A stretch of DNA of 64,000 nt from Thalassotalea_A litorea (GCF_043642205.1 NZ_JBHZSG010000011.1:1-64000), one strand, 5' to 3'. Shown: positions 32,818 to 42,489, counted from the stretch's first letter. Numbers and translations are program-made. The notes: generated by a model not told the origin, from the letters alone.

Positions 32818-35758
32818 ACCGACTAACCATGCCATTATTGAGCCCCGACCCAAGATATCGTTTATCTGGATATTACCGATACTGGCCGCAATCATCGCTG
32901 CCTACCTAATCATCCAGGCCTATTATCAGTCGGGGATAGATATTAAAATTTATGTTAAAGACGCAGATGGTATTGTCGAACAGAAAACCGAGGTGAGATT
33001 TAAAGGACTGCCGGTGGGGTTGGTTCGTGAATTATCGATTAAGGACGGATTGGATGTGATAACCGTTCATATTGAAATGGACCGTTCTACAAAACCCTAC
33101 CTGAATCAAAATTCACAATTCTGGTTAGTGAAACCGGAAATTAGCTTGTCCGGTGTTTCGGGCCTGGAAACGGTGATCACAGGCAACTATTTTGAAATGC
33201 TACCTGCGTCCCAAGGCAATAGATTAAGAGAATTTCATGCCCTGAAACGACCACCTGCTATTCCAGCGGATACCCCAGGCTTACATCTTACTTTGCATGC
33301 GCAAAGTTTAGGGTCGTTAAATCGTGGTAGTGGCGTTTATTACAAACAAATTCGGGTAGGAGAAGTTTACGATTATCAATTAAATCAACAAAACGGCTAC
33401 GTCGCAATTAAGCTTCTGATAGAAGAAAATTATCAGGATCTGGTGAAGTTTAACAGCCGTTTTTATAATGCCAGCGGGCTTGAGGTCAGTGGCGATCTTT
33501 CCGGTTTCAAGGTTCGGACCGAGTCCTTATCATCGATAATCAGTGGCGGTGTTGCATTCCATACGCCGACAACCGATAAAGAATTTCCTGATGTCGAAAA
33601 TTATACCAAATTTAATCTTTATAATGATTTTGATGCTGCCCAGGCCGGTATCAAAGTTACCATGAATTTCCCTCAAAATAGCGGCGTTAAAGCCGGTGAA
33701 ACCAAAGTGATCTTTGAAGGTGTCGAACTCGGGGTGGTAGAAGATTTTACCTACAACCAGGCCCAGGGAGGTTTAATTGCCAGTGTTAATTTTGACCCAA
33801 GATTGGAACCTTACCTGTTATCAGGAATGCAATTTTGGCTGGTAAAACCCAATATCAGTTTTTCCGGTATTTCCAATATGGACAGATTGTTAAGTGGCCC
33901 TTATGTGTCTTTTCGTCTTGGTAATGGCGAGCCAACTCGAGAATTTAATGTGTTGTCTCAACCACCGCCATTAAGTTATGAAGAGCCCGGACTACATTTA
34001 CAATTGCAAACGGAAAATATCGATTCCCTTGCATTTGATACGCCTGTGTTCTATCGCAATATGCGCGTTGGCACGGTACAGGATCATGAATTGAATGCCG
34101 ATAAACAAAGCTTTTCTGTGCATATATTTATTCAACCGGCCTATGAGCATCTGGTTAATCAAGGTAGTCGTTTCTTTAAACTGGGTGGACTGGATATTCA
34201 GGCGAAATTCCCGCAGGTTAACGTTCAAGCCAGTACCCTGACCAATATGTTTGTCGGTGGCATCGCCTTTGAAACGGATACGTTTTTGAATGAAAAACCG
34301 CTGATGGATGGTTTTGAATTTAAACTTGCCAGTACGGAAGCCGAATCTAGATTCGATCAAATTCTAGAACTAAATTTTGCTGGCATTCTAGACATAAATC
34401 CCGGTTTTACGGTGTTAAAGTATGGCAACCTTGAGATAGGAAAAGTAGAAAAAGTTTCATTAAATGAGTCGGTTAACGAGATGCAGATCAGGTTGAATTA
34501 TGATGGTCGTTTTAAAACCTTATTTCGCGAGCAAAGCCAAATCAGGTTTGTAACCGGCGGTTTAAGCTCAAAACAACTTTCTGCAATGGTATCGGGTAGC
34601 TATCTTGAAGTGATCCCGGGTGAAGGAGAACCAAGAACAAGCTATGATATTTTGGCCAAAGGAGGGCACTTTAGTCCCAGTCTTTCAGGACTACAATTGC
34701 TATTAACCAATAGCCACTCCCATGGACTCACCGCCGGCTCACCGGTATTTTTCAAGGATTTAAACATCGGCAAGGTAGAAGCGGTTAATTTAAAAAACCA
34801 AGGCAAGCACTTTGAATTTTTGATCAGCATCGACCCTCAGTACCATTCTCTGGTCTATACCAATAGTGAGTTCTATCTTGCAAGTGGCATTCAAATCGAA
34901 GCGAGTTTATCTGGAGTGTCCGTTTCTTCTCCTAATCTTCAAAGGGTATTAAGCGGCGGTATTTCCCTGGTTAACCCGGCTATTGTTGAAGGCGTACAAA
35001 CGAAAGAACTTAGCACCTATCCATTATTAGAGTCGATAGATCATAGCCAGTATCAAGGCCCCGTGGTTGACGTTCAGTTTACCGAGGTAGTCGATATTGA
35101 TGTAGGTGCTAGCCTAATCTATCAAGGACATGAAGTTGGCGTGGTCATTCAGGTTACGTTAGATACTGATTTAACGAGCACGACGTTGAAGGTAAAAGTC
35201 AGTGAAGCCTATGCCAATTTAACGCAACAAGGTGCCCAGTATTATTTAATGCAGCCCAGCATTGGCTTAACACAAATCAAGAACGCGTCTTCATTATTTA
35301 CGGGTAATCAACTCGGCGTTATCCCTGGCAATGGTGTACAAATCAAGAGTTTTACCGGTTCTGTAAGAGCGCCGGTTATCAAACAGCTAAACAGTGGTCT
35401 AAATTTACAACTCACCGCGAAAACATTAGGTTCAGTGGCACCGGGTCAGAACGTGTATTACCGGCAAATACCCGTTGGCAAAGTATTGGGGAGCCAACTA
35501 AATGAACAAGGTACAGGTGTTCTGATCTATATAAATATCGAAGTGCCATATGCGTATTTGGTAAATTCCTCCTCAGAGTTTTACAATGTTAGTGGTATTG
35601 ATATTGATGCCGGACTATTTTCTGGTGTTTCCATTACTACAGAATCCTTATCAGCTGTTCTTTCGGGAGGCATTGCATTTTATACGCCGAAAGTCACTGA
35701 AAGGGAGTCAACATCGATACAAAACGGTGACAGTTTTACACTGATAGACGAGAGATAG
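32807..35758 (+). CDS. LetB/PqiB-like MCE protein with eight MCE domains
   Basis: A 983-residue protein, longer than E. coli LetB (877 residues, 7 MCE domains) or PqiB (3). One transmembrane segment (about 18-37) anchors it in the inner membrane; the rest is periplasmic. I count eight MCE repeats by the recurring V/Y-x-G-x-x-V/I-G-x-V core: KGLPVGLV, KQIRVGEV, EGVELGVV, RNMRVGTV, GNLEIGKV, KDLNIGKV, QGHEVGVV and RQIPVGKV. In relatives stacked MCE rings form a hydrophobic tunnel between the membranes for lipid transport. Start ATG 32807 overlaps the LetA second half. Confidence 0.92.
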   Translation: MSDKPTNHAIIEPRPKISFIWILPILAAIIAAYLIIQAYYQSGIDIKIYVKDADGIVEQKTEVRFKGLPVGLVRELSIKDGLDVITVHIEMDRSTKPYLNQNSQFWLVKPEISLSGVSGLETVITGNYFEMLPASQGNRLREFHALKRPPAIPADTPGLHLTLHAQSLGSLNRGSGVYYKQIRVGEVYDYQLNQQNGYVAIKLLIEENYQDLVKFNSRFYNASGLEVSGDLSGFKVRTESLSSIISGGVAFHTPTTDKEFPDVENYTKFNLYNDFDAAQAGIKVTMNFPQNSGVKAGETKVIFEGVELGVVEDFTYNQAQGGLIASVNFDPRLEPYLLSGMQFWLVKPNISFSGISNMDRLLSGPYVSFRLGNGEPTREFNVLSQPPPLSYEEPGLHLQLQTENIDSLAFDTPVFYRNMRVGTVQDHELNADKQSFSVHIFIQPAYEHLVNQGSRFFKLGGLDIQAKFPQVNVQASTLTNMFVGGIAFETDTFLNEKPLMDGFEFKLASTEAESRFDQILELNFAGILDINPGFTVLKYGNLEIGKVEKVSLNESVNEMQIRLNYDGRFKTLFREQSQIRFVTGGLSSKQLSAMVSGSYLEVIPGEGEPRTSYDILAKGGHFSPSLSGLQLLLTNSHSHGLTAGSPVFFKDLNIGKVEAVNLKNQGKHFEFLISIDPQYHSLVYTNSEFYLASGIQIEASLSGVSVSSPNLQRVLSGGISLVNPAIVEGVQTKELSTYPLLESIDHSQYQGPVVDVQFTEVVDIDVGASLIYQGHEVGVVIQVTLDTDLTSTTLKVKVSEAYANLTQQGAQYYLMQPSIGLTQIKNASSLFTGNQLGVIPGNGVQIKSFTGSVRAPVIKQLNSGLNLQLTAKTLGSVAPGQNVYYRQIPVGKVLGSQLNEQGTGVLIYINIEVPYAYLVNSSSEFYNVSGIDIDAGLFSGVSITTESLSAVLSGGIAFYTPKVTERESTSIQNGDSFTLIDER

Positions 35759-35865
35759 AACAATATTTTTTAGTATTTAACGAAGTGACTGTTTAGCTCT
35801 TGCTTAAGCTTTCAAAATGCTTATGATGAATTCAGAAAAGTATTCATTGATGAGAATCTAGTTGT

Positions 35866-37689
35866 ATGCAAGTCACTTATCAGACGCTCTTGCACCATGC
35901 TTTGACAGCATTAAAACAAAATCAATTTAGGCTTGCCGCGAGTCATTTTGACAAGTTGCACCCTATCCTTACGAATAATCCCCAGTTGTATAAGCCTGCG
36001 ATCATTGCCTATTTAAAAAGTGGCAATGAAGATGGAGCAAGAAATCTTTTGCCGGGCCACCTTAAGTTCAATCCAAAAGACGCAGATCTTCATAATATTT
36101 ATGCAGATTTAGCCAAAAGAACTGATGACTTTAAAACCTCAGAAAAACACTTTTTACTGGCAATTTCCCTAGCTAAAAATATTCCTGCGTTTAAATACAA
36201 CCTTGCGTTGCTTTACTTTCAACAGCATAAGTTTTCACTGGCAAGACCATTGCTACTTGAAAACATAGGCAGTCATTCTGACCATCAAGCAAGTATTCTC
36301 CTGTATCTCAAAGTACTGTTTGAATTAAAAAGTATCGATGAGGCTGTCGAACATTTAGAATTTATCAAACAGCGAGCGCCTGACTTATGTGGTAACGCGC
36401 AGTACATAAAGTATTTAATTTTAGTAAAGATAGAGCAACAAGACTACGAACATGCCCAAAGGCAAATCGCTTCGCTAACAGCCAGCAATGCCAGCGCTCA
36501 AGATTTCGAAGATATTTGTTTGCACTTTGTGTGTAATTGTCAGGGAATGTTTGGACTCTCATCGTTAGAAAAGGGTTTAAACTTGTATCCAACCGCGCTA
36601 GAACTATTGAATTTGTATACGTCATTGAGCTATGAACTTCAGAGTAGTGACCCACTAAAATACTGGAATAAATTAACCAGTGGACAGTGGACATTACCGC
36701 TGGTTTTAAGCTTTTCGAGACAGTTAAAACTTCTTGGTGAACCCCAACAGGCGTTATCTAAACTTGAATCACACCTTAGTCAATTTTCTGCAGAGCCTGA
36801 ATTTTGGTATTTATGGGCTGAACTAAATACAACTCTGGGTAACTATGAAAAGGTGATAGAACTTGCACAAAACAAACCATCTATACAAGGCAACCAAAAT
36901 TTTCAAGAACTGATAATTAAATCTTATTTAGGTTTGAATGAAAATTCACAGGCATTAAATGTTTGCACTAAAATATTAAACAAATTTCCGGAAGATCAGT
37001 ACCTAAGGGCATTATATGCTACGTGTTTAAGAGCCAATGAACATCCTTTGTATAACGACTTCTATGACTATAAAAATCTGGTTACTAAGTCTTCGATTGA
37101 AGTTCCAAATGGTTTTGCCAACATTAGCGAATTTAATGAAAAAGTTAAACAGAGTCTGCAGTCGATACATATTATGAAAGCGAGTCCGTTAAGTCAGTCA
37201 GTGACTGGCGGAGGTACTCAAACACCAGGTTTCTTATTCAACAATGACTCTGATATTTTAGCCATACTTAAACGCACACTGGAAACCACATGGGCCAGAC
37301 TTATCAAGGATATAGATTTTTCAAAACTCGCAAATGACAATCCTTTACATCAAGGCTTAAAGGGCGAACTCGAATGGAAAACAGCTTGGTCGATAACCAA
37401 TAGAGCAGGCGGATTTCATTTGCCACACATACATAGTAAAGGTCTTTTCAGCGGTGTTTATTACGTCGATGTTCCAGCACAAGGTGACAATAATGTTGTT
37501 CAGCCTGATTCAGGATGCATCGGTTTTGGTAAACCCGATTTACCGGTTAATCAAAACTACGATTTTAAGATCCGTCCTACGGCAGGCGAAATGGTCATTT
37601 TCCCTTCATTCTTTTGGCATGGAACTTTGCCTTTTGCAGAAGAAGGCGATCGCATTGTTGTCGCATTCGATTTAAATTATTGTAATTGA
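35866..37689 (+). CDS. TPR protein with C-terminal 2-oxoglutarate/Fe(II) oxygenase domain
   Basis: A 607-residue cytosolic protein. The N-terminal 400 residues are TPR-like helices (for example LKQNQFRLAASHFDKLHP and AFKYNLALLYFQQHKFSLARPLL). The C-terminal 200 residues match the putative 2OG-Fe(II) oxygenase family PF13759: FHLPHIHSKGLFSGVYYVDVP (517-537), with His521/His523, and GEMVIFPSFFWHGTLPF with His585, then DRIVVAFDLN with the 2-oxoglutarate-binding Arg. It probably hydroxylates a protein or small molecule, target unknown. It stands alone, 108 bases after the MCE gene. Confidence 0.82.
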   Translation: MQVTYQTLLHHALTALKQNQFRLAASHFDKLHPILTNNPQLYKPAIIAYLKSGNEDGARNLLPGHLKFNPKDADLHNIYADLAKRTDDFKTSEKHFLLAISLAKNIPAFKYNLALLYFQQHKFSLARPLLLENIGSHSDHQASILLYLKVLFELKSIDEAVEHLEFIKQRAPDLCGNAQYIKYLILVKIEQQDYEHAQRQIASLTASNASAQDFEDICLHFVCNCQGMFGLSSLEKGLNLYPTALELLNLYTSLSYELQSSDPLKYWNKLTSGQWTLPLVLSFSRQLKLLGEPQQALSKLESHLSQFSAEPEFWYLWAELNTTLGNYEKVIELAQNKPSIQGNQNFQELIIKSYLGLNENSQALNVCTKILNKFPEDQYLRALYATCLRANEHPLYNDFYDYKNLVTKSSIEVPNGFANISEFNEKVKQSLQSIHIMKASPLSQSVTGGGTQTPGFLFNNDSDILAILKRTLETTWARLIKDIDFSKLANDNPLHQGLKGELEWKTAWSITNRAGGFHLPHIHSKGLFSGVYYVDVPAQGDNNVVQPDSGCIGFGKPDLPVNQNYDFKIRPTAGEMVIFPSFFWHGTLPFAEEGDRIVVAFDLNYCN

Positions 37690-37997
37690 GTTAAAAACAA
37701 AAGAGCAATTCGTGCGCTACGTGAAAAATAAAACCGTTTTGCCTAACTTGGCTCACAGAATTCACACAGCGCACGCGAAATTGGAGCGCATAGATAAGAA
37801 ACAATGAAAGCAGAAGAGCCACTGTGCCATATTTAACCCCTACCAAATGTCCGATAATGTTAATTAGTGGACATATCGTATAAGAGGCTTTAACATAGGC
37901 TTTACGTCCAATTAACCTTATATGCATGATACATCCAGTTCTTAACTGGTTGCTCAATGTCTATCAGGTATATTCAAAATTAATATAATAAACGCCT
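37690..37997. other. Intergenic region with a long imperfect inverted repeat
   Basis: CAATTCGTGCGCTACGTG (37706-37723) is an imperfect inverse of 37765-37783 (complement CAATTTCGCGTGCGCTGTG). Between the arms lies a small palindrome, GCCTAACTTGGC. A reading frame of 88 codons on the minus strand spans it but has no ribosome site or family likeness. No target repeat links it clearly to the recombinase that follows. Confidence 0.45.
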
Positions 37998-39278
37998 ATG
38001 ACTACAGATGCTTTTAACGCAGAACCTTTGTTTGATTCTCATCGTCATTTTCAACAAATGCACCGTAATCAATTATTTAGTGATGAAAATCAGTCCGTGA
38101 AAACCTTCGTGGATAACATCAACCAAACGGTAAACGGCGCACTCGAAGACTATCGTTACACCAAAGAATTCCTGCAGTCCAAAGGACGCCGTAACGAAGC
38201 AACCTACAATTTATTTCGCTCGGAAACAGAAAAGTTTTTGTTGTGGTCATGGCTATACGCTGAAAAATCCATCGTAACGTTAAAGCGCCGTGATCTGGAA
38301 ACTTACATCGATTTTGTTCATAAGCCGCCTCTAAACTGGATATCAAGCTATGTTTACCGTCGATTTGAGGACATTAATGGATATCGGCAAGTTAATCCGG
38401 ACTGGCGTCCATTTACGATTAAAATCCCTAAATCTCAGCGGCTTGATGATATTGATTTTAATAGTAAAAAACGTAACTACCAATGCTCACAGGACGCCAT
38501 GAAAGCGACTTTTTCTGTCCTTAACGTCTTTTATGACTATTTGGTCACCGAAGATTATGCCTTTGGCAATGCGATTGCATCGGTGAAAAAAGACAGTCCA
38601 TATCTGATCAAAGATGCATCGGTTATTGAAGTTAAGCGGTTATCTTCATTACAGTGGGATTATATTCTCGAATCCACGCAAAACCTGGCGGATGCTGATG
38701 AAAACCATGAACGAACATTGTTTATCATTGCTTGTTTAAAAACCTTATATCTGCGCATATCTGAGTTATCCGAGCGCCCTGTCTGGTCTCCTGTTATGGG
38801 CAACTTCTGGACCGATAAAGATAAAAACCACTGGTTTAAAGTCTTTGGTAAAGGTAATAAACAACGCGATGTTTCGGTTCCTGACAGCTTTTTGCCTTAT
38901 CTGAATCGTTATCGACAGTACCGAGGGTTAAGTGGATATCCGCTTTCTTCAGAAACCGATCCGTTAATCAATAAACTCAAAGGTTTTGGTGGGATGACGT
39001 CGCGCCAGCTGCGTCGTATTGTTCAACAGGCTTTTGATAACGCTTTTGAAAAAATGACTCAGGAAGGTTTTGATCACGAAGCTCAAACCCTGAAAGAAGC
39101 TACCACCCATTGGTTAAGACACACAGGTGCGTCGATGGATATTTCATCCAGACCGCTTAAGCATATGGCTGATGAACTCGGACATGCCAGTATGGGCACA
39201 ACGGATCGGGTTTATGTACAATCGGATCATTTAGAACGCGCGAAATCTGGTAAAAAACGTAGTATTGAAAGTAATTGA
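37998..39278 (+). CDS. Tyrosine recombinase / site-specific integrase
   Basis: A 426-residue tyrosine recombinase, intact. The catalytic set reads R253 (LYLRISELSE), H371-x-x-R374 (HWLRHTG), H396 (ELGHASMGTTD) and nucleophile Y406 (RVYVQ). The N-terminal half has a SAM-like core-binding domain. It is longer than XerC/D (about 300), and no prophage, excisionase or att repeats are seen beside it, so it is a stand-alone recombinase or the remnant of an element. ATG 37998 lies after an AT-rich leader without a clear ribosome site. Confidence 0.88.
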   Translation: MTTDAFNAEPLFDSHRHFQQMHRNQLFSDENQSVKTFVDNINQTVNGALEDYRYTKEFLQSKGRRNEATYNLFRSETEKFLLWSWLYAEKSIVTLKRRDLETYIDFVHKPPLNWISSYVYRRFEDINGYRQVNPDWRPFTIKIPKSQRLDDIDFNSKKRNYQCSQDAMKATFSVLNVFYDYLVTEDYAFGNAIASVKKDSPYLIKDASVIEVKRLSSLQWDYILESTQNLADADENHERTLFIIACLKTLYLRISELSERPVWSPVMGNFWTDKDKNHWFKVFGKGNKQRDVSVPDSFLPYLNRYRQYRGLSGYPLSSETDPLINKLKGFGGMTSRQLRRIVQQAFDNAFEKMTQEGFDHEAQTLKEATTHWLRHTGASMDISSRPLKHMADELGHASMGTTDRVYVQSDHLERAKSGKKRSIESN

Positions 39279-39468
39279 GTTTGGCTAAATCACGCGTGTG
39301 TCACGGGAAGTCCTTTGCAGTGTGGCGTATGTCGGTGTTATACCAACAGCTGATACTGGCTTATTGTCGCGCACAAAGAGTAACAAGCACCCTTTTTACG
39401 CGACTATAACAATACGTCACTGACAATACGCTAAACCAATGGTTTTAATTATTATCCAAAGGCAGAAG

Positions 39469-40389
39469 CTAATTGAAGGTATGCATATTGGGTAACTTTA
39501 GCGCTAACGCGGGGTCCAGTTTTACATTAAACCAGTTGATTCGCCAGTCCAGATGAGGGCCAGTTGAGCGCCCTGTCGAACCAATTTTGGCAATGTTTTG
39601 ACCTTGTAAAACCTTGTCGCCTTGTTTTACTAAAGAACCGGATAAATGTAAAAACGTTGACGTGACGCCATGGCCATGATCGATCACTAAGGTACCACCA
39701 GAATAAAACATGTCAGGTACCCATAAGGTGACAACACCGGCAGCTGGTGCTTGGATCAAGGTGCCAGTTTTACCGGCGTAATCCAAACCATAGTGAGGAT
39801 TGCCCGGCTTGCCATTGTAGACACGCTGACTGCCGTAGACACCCGTAATTTTGCCTTTACTAGGCGCAATAAAACCGTGTGCAAAATCGATGTTGTCGGC
39901 GGATATACTGCGTACTTCACCGATTTGTTTACTGTCTTGGCGAGCTCTTTTAACATCCTTTGGATCCGGATTCATAATTTTCTTGGCAATGCCATTGACC
40001 CGCTGAATGTTATATTCGCGCTTACCAGGCGCCAATGTTTTTATCTGTTGCTTGTCACCGTTGACGACTTTTAGCTGATAGCTATGTTCGTCATCCCGAC
40101 TAAAGCCAAACGTGAAAAGCCCATGCCGTGATACTTTTAATGCCCGATCATCTAAATACACCTGATTGCCAGGCTGGGTTTTACCGACCATCAGGCTGCC
40201 CTGGACCACATCACCTTGCAAATCTATCAGGAGCTCATCGTTGGCATTAGCGTGCTGAACTGTGAAAGACAACACTGCCAATAATGGCAGGGTTAACGTT
40301 CTAAACGCAATGCCTACTCTTACTGCCAGCTTATTTTGCCCCCATATCAACAAGCCGTATGCAAATGATGGAGCTCTGACACTAAACAT
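39469..40389 (-). CDS. Exported M23 family metallopeptidase (LytM-like), atypical metal site
   Basis: A 306-residue predicted murein endopeptidase. The signal sequence (TLPLLAVLSFTVQHANA) follows an unusually long N-terminal stretch. The LytM domain has NPHYGLDYAGKTGT (first zinc His and Asp), GHGVTSTFLHLS, and TGPHLDWRINW where most M23 enzymes have GPHLHFE, so the third zinc ligand His is replaced by Asp. Start ATG 40389 is chosen because AAGGGAG precedes it; it overlaps the stop of the PTPS-like gene. It is the last gene of the pyrC-PTPS-M23 series. Confidence 0.85.
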   Translation of the reverse strand: MFSVRAPSFAYGLLIWGQNKLAVRVGIAFRTLTLPLLAVLSFTVQHANANDELLIDLQGDVVQGSLMVGKTQPGNQVYLDDRALKVSRHGLFTFGFSRDDEHSYQLKVVNGDKQQIKTLAPGKREYNIQRVNGIAKKIMNPDPKDVKRARQDSKQIGEVRSISADNIDFAHGFIAPSKGKITGVYGSQRVYNGKPGNPHYGLDYAGKTGTLIQAPAAGVVTLWVPDMFYSGGTLVIDHGHGVTSTFLHLSGSLVKQGDKVLQGQNIAKIGSTGRSTGPHLDWRINWFNVKLDPALALKLPNMHTFN

Positions 40390-41275
40390 GGCTGATGGCT
40401 CCCTTGCCGACACCTTCAAATGCGACCACTTTGTAGCTGTTATCGGGATGTTCCGCCTTTAATTGCCTGGCAATATAATCGGCGAGAAGTTCTACGGTCG
40501 AATCACAATCGACAACTTCAAGATTATCCTTAATGGCGATATCAAATCGCCCTTGCGGCGCATAATAGGAAAAACATTGGTGATCTGAGGACAAATCCTG
40601 TCGACCTCGTTCTGATAACTCAACTTGTTGCTGATTAATAGCATCGGAGTCAGTGGCAAGGTAAATGTCTTGCCAACGTGAGCACCATTTCTTTTCCAGA
40701 CTTAACGAGCGAATACTATTTTCATATAGATTTATTTTCGAACGGTGGCCGTGTGCAATACGCTGACAGTTTCCATCATGCTTTTTCAATCCATGGGTGT
40801 AGTGATAGTAAAAACCATCAATGGCCTCTGGACGAAGCGTTAATTCAATGGCTTTTACGTTTTCGGGCAATTGCGCTTTTATTACACCTGTCAAGTAACG
40901 CGTAACCGCTTCTTCAGTGATTTTGTCGTCCGGGATTTGTGCAAAGGCGCATTGTGGAGACTGTAAATGGATGCTGCTCAGCTGTACCGGATAAAAGTCT
41001 ACGTATACATGTTTATCGCGACCAGAGTTCTCAATAAACAGGTTTTCATCGTTTGTGGGTAGCAATAATTTATGGTCTACCGCATCATCAATGATGGCTT
41101 TGATTTGCTTTTTCACAATACCAAAATCCAATACCATGCTTTCGGCATTCAAATCACCGGAGAGCACGACGTCAACGATCCAACTTTCGCCCACAACCCC
41201 CCTGTCTTTACATAGATAAGAGAAGTCAATAACGGTTAAGTCATTGACGAATAACTGCATGGTTTTTAAACTCAT
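40382..41275 (-). CDS. Double-domain 6-pyruvoyl-tetrahydropterin synthase-like protein
   Basis: A 297-residue protein, twice the length of QueD/PTPS (120-150), apparently two T-fold units. The first half has the PTPS segment MVLDFGIVKKQIKAIIDDAVDHKLLL (catalytic Asp-His type) but lacks the HGH zinc site. The second half has the catalytic-Cys and zinc-site segment (HDGNCQRIAHGHRSKI) but lacks the LDH segment. The C-terminus (DSTVELLADYIARQLK) matches the PTPS end. The two halves may share one active site, acting on a pterin. It is 36 bases downstream of pyrC. Confidence 0.75.
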   Translation of the reverse strand: MSLKTMQLFVNDLTVIDFSYLCKDRGVVGESWIVDVVLSGDLNAESMVLDFGIVKKQIKAIIDDAVDHKLLLPTNDENLFIENSGRDKHVYVDFYPVQLSSIHLQSPQCAFAQIPDDKITEEAVTRYLTGVIKAQLPENVKAIELTLRPEAIDGFYYHYTHGLKKHDGNCQRIAHGHRSKINLYENSIRSLSLEKKWCSRWQDIYLATDSDAINQQQVELSERGRQDLSSDHQCFSYYAPQGRFDIAIKDNLEVVDCDSTVELLADYIARQLKAEHPDNSYKVVAFEGVGKGAISHV

Positions 41276-41311
41276 GATTAATCCTTCGCTTTGCCTTGGT
41301 AAGCGCTACGT

Positions 41312-42343
41312 TTAAGCTTTTACCTGCCACTGAATTTCTTCACCTGCTCGAATTGGCACAACCGTGTCGTCGCCAAACGGCATAGTTTCAGGCACAGACC
41401 AGGAGGCTTTAACTAAGGTAATGGTATCGGTATGACGCGGTAACTTATAAAAATCCGGACCATGGAAGCTGGCAAAGCCTTCCAGTTTATCCAGCGCATT
41501 TTCCTGTTCAAACACTTCGGCATATAACTCAATCGCAGCATGCGCTGTGTAAGAACCGGCGCAACCACAGGCACTTTCTTTCGCTTCTTTGGTATGAGGA
41601 GCTGAATCTGTACCCAAAAAGAATTTAGAACTGCCGCTCGTCGCTGCCTCTATTAACGCCTGTTGATGGATATTACGTTTGAGCACTGGCAAACAAAAAT
41701 AATGCGGACGAATACCACCAACTAACATGTGGTTACGGTTAAACAGTAAGTGATGTGCGGTGATCGTTGCCGCGACATTTGCACCTGCCTGGTTGACAAA
41801 GTCAACCGCATCTTTGGTGGTAATATGTTCCAGGACGATGCGTAGGGTTGGGAATTTGGCAACAACAGGTGTTAAAATTCGCTCTATATACTCTTTTTCG
41901 CGGTCGAAAATATCAATATGACTATCAGTCACTTCACCGTGCAACAACAGTGGCAGATCTTCTTCCTGCATGGTTTCAAGTACAGAATAAATATTCTTAA
42001 TGTCTGTCACACCTGATGCTGAGTTTGTGGTTGCACCAGCAGGATAAAGCTTCGCGGCAAAGACTTTACCCGATGCTTTTGCTTCGCGAATATCTTCACT
42101 GGTAGTGTTATCCGTAAGATACAAGACCATCAAAGGCTCAAAAATTTTCGATTCGTTTACCTTTTGAATGCGCTCATAATAGCCAATGGCCTGTTCGGTG
42201 GTCATTACCGGTGGTACCAAGTTTGGCATCACGATTGCACGTCCAAAGTAACGTCCAATATCTCTAACGGTGTCAGGCAACACATTGCCATCGCGAAGGT
42301 GTACATGCCAATCATCTGGGCGAGTAATCGTAAGAGTCGTCAT
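41312..42343 (-). CDS. pyrC: Dihydroorotase
   Basis: Cyclises carbamoyl aspartate to dihydroorotate in pyrimidine synthesis. It has 343 residues, like E. coli PyrC. The first metal site is DWHVHLRDG (H13, H15). The carbamylated Lys is in FAAKLYPAGAT, His ligands are in LLLHGEV and LEHITTKDA, and the Asp is in LGTDSAPHTKEAKE. It is upstream of, and in line with, the PTPS-like gene. Confidence 0.96.
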   Translation of the reverse strand: MTTLTITRPDDWHVHLRDGNVLPDTVRDIGRYFGRAIVMPNLVPPVMTTEQAIGYYERIQKVNESKIFEPLMVLYLTDNTTSEDIREAKASGKVFAAKLYPAGATTNSASGVTDIKNIYSVLETMQEEDLPLLLHGEVTDSHIDIFDREKEYIERILTPVVAKFPTLRIVLEHITTKDAVDFVNQAGANVAATITAHHLLFNRNHMLVGGIRPHYFCLPVLKRNIHQQALIEAATSGSSKFFLGTDSAPHTKEAKESACGCAGSYTAHAAIELYAEVFEQENALDKLEGFASFHGPDFYKLPRHTDTITLVKASWSVPETMPFGDDTVVPIRAGEEIQWQVKA

Positions 42344-42489
42344 TAATCATTCCGTATTGCTGTAAATGGCCAAAGTTTGTGTCATTTAACGAACAAAATC
42401 GTTCAATCTAGCGGTAAACGATTGGGTTTCAAACCTTGGTTAACTATCGTTGAAAAAAATACCGCAGCGTCGCTGCCAACTTAATCGTT

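Noticed and set aside
37691..37957. An 88-codon minus-strand frame and a possible integron attC site
   Set aside because: GCCTAAC at about 37741 fits an R-box consensus, but the partner box is missing at the expected place and the nearby recombinase is not an integron integrase in length or motifs. The frame has no ribosome site or recognisable family.
37998..39278. A prophage or genomic island carried by the tyrosine recombinase
   Set aside because: Neighbouring genes are chromosomal, there is no tRNA-linked att repeat beside it, and no phage genes are visible.
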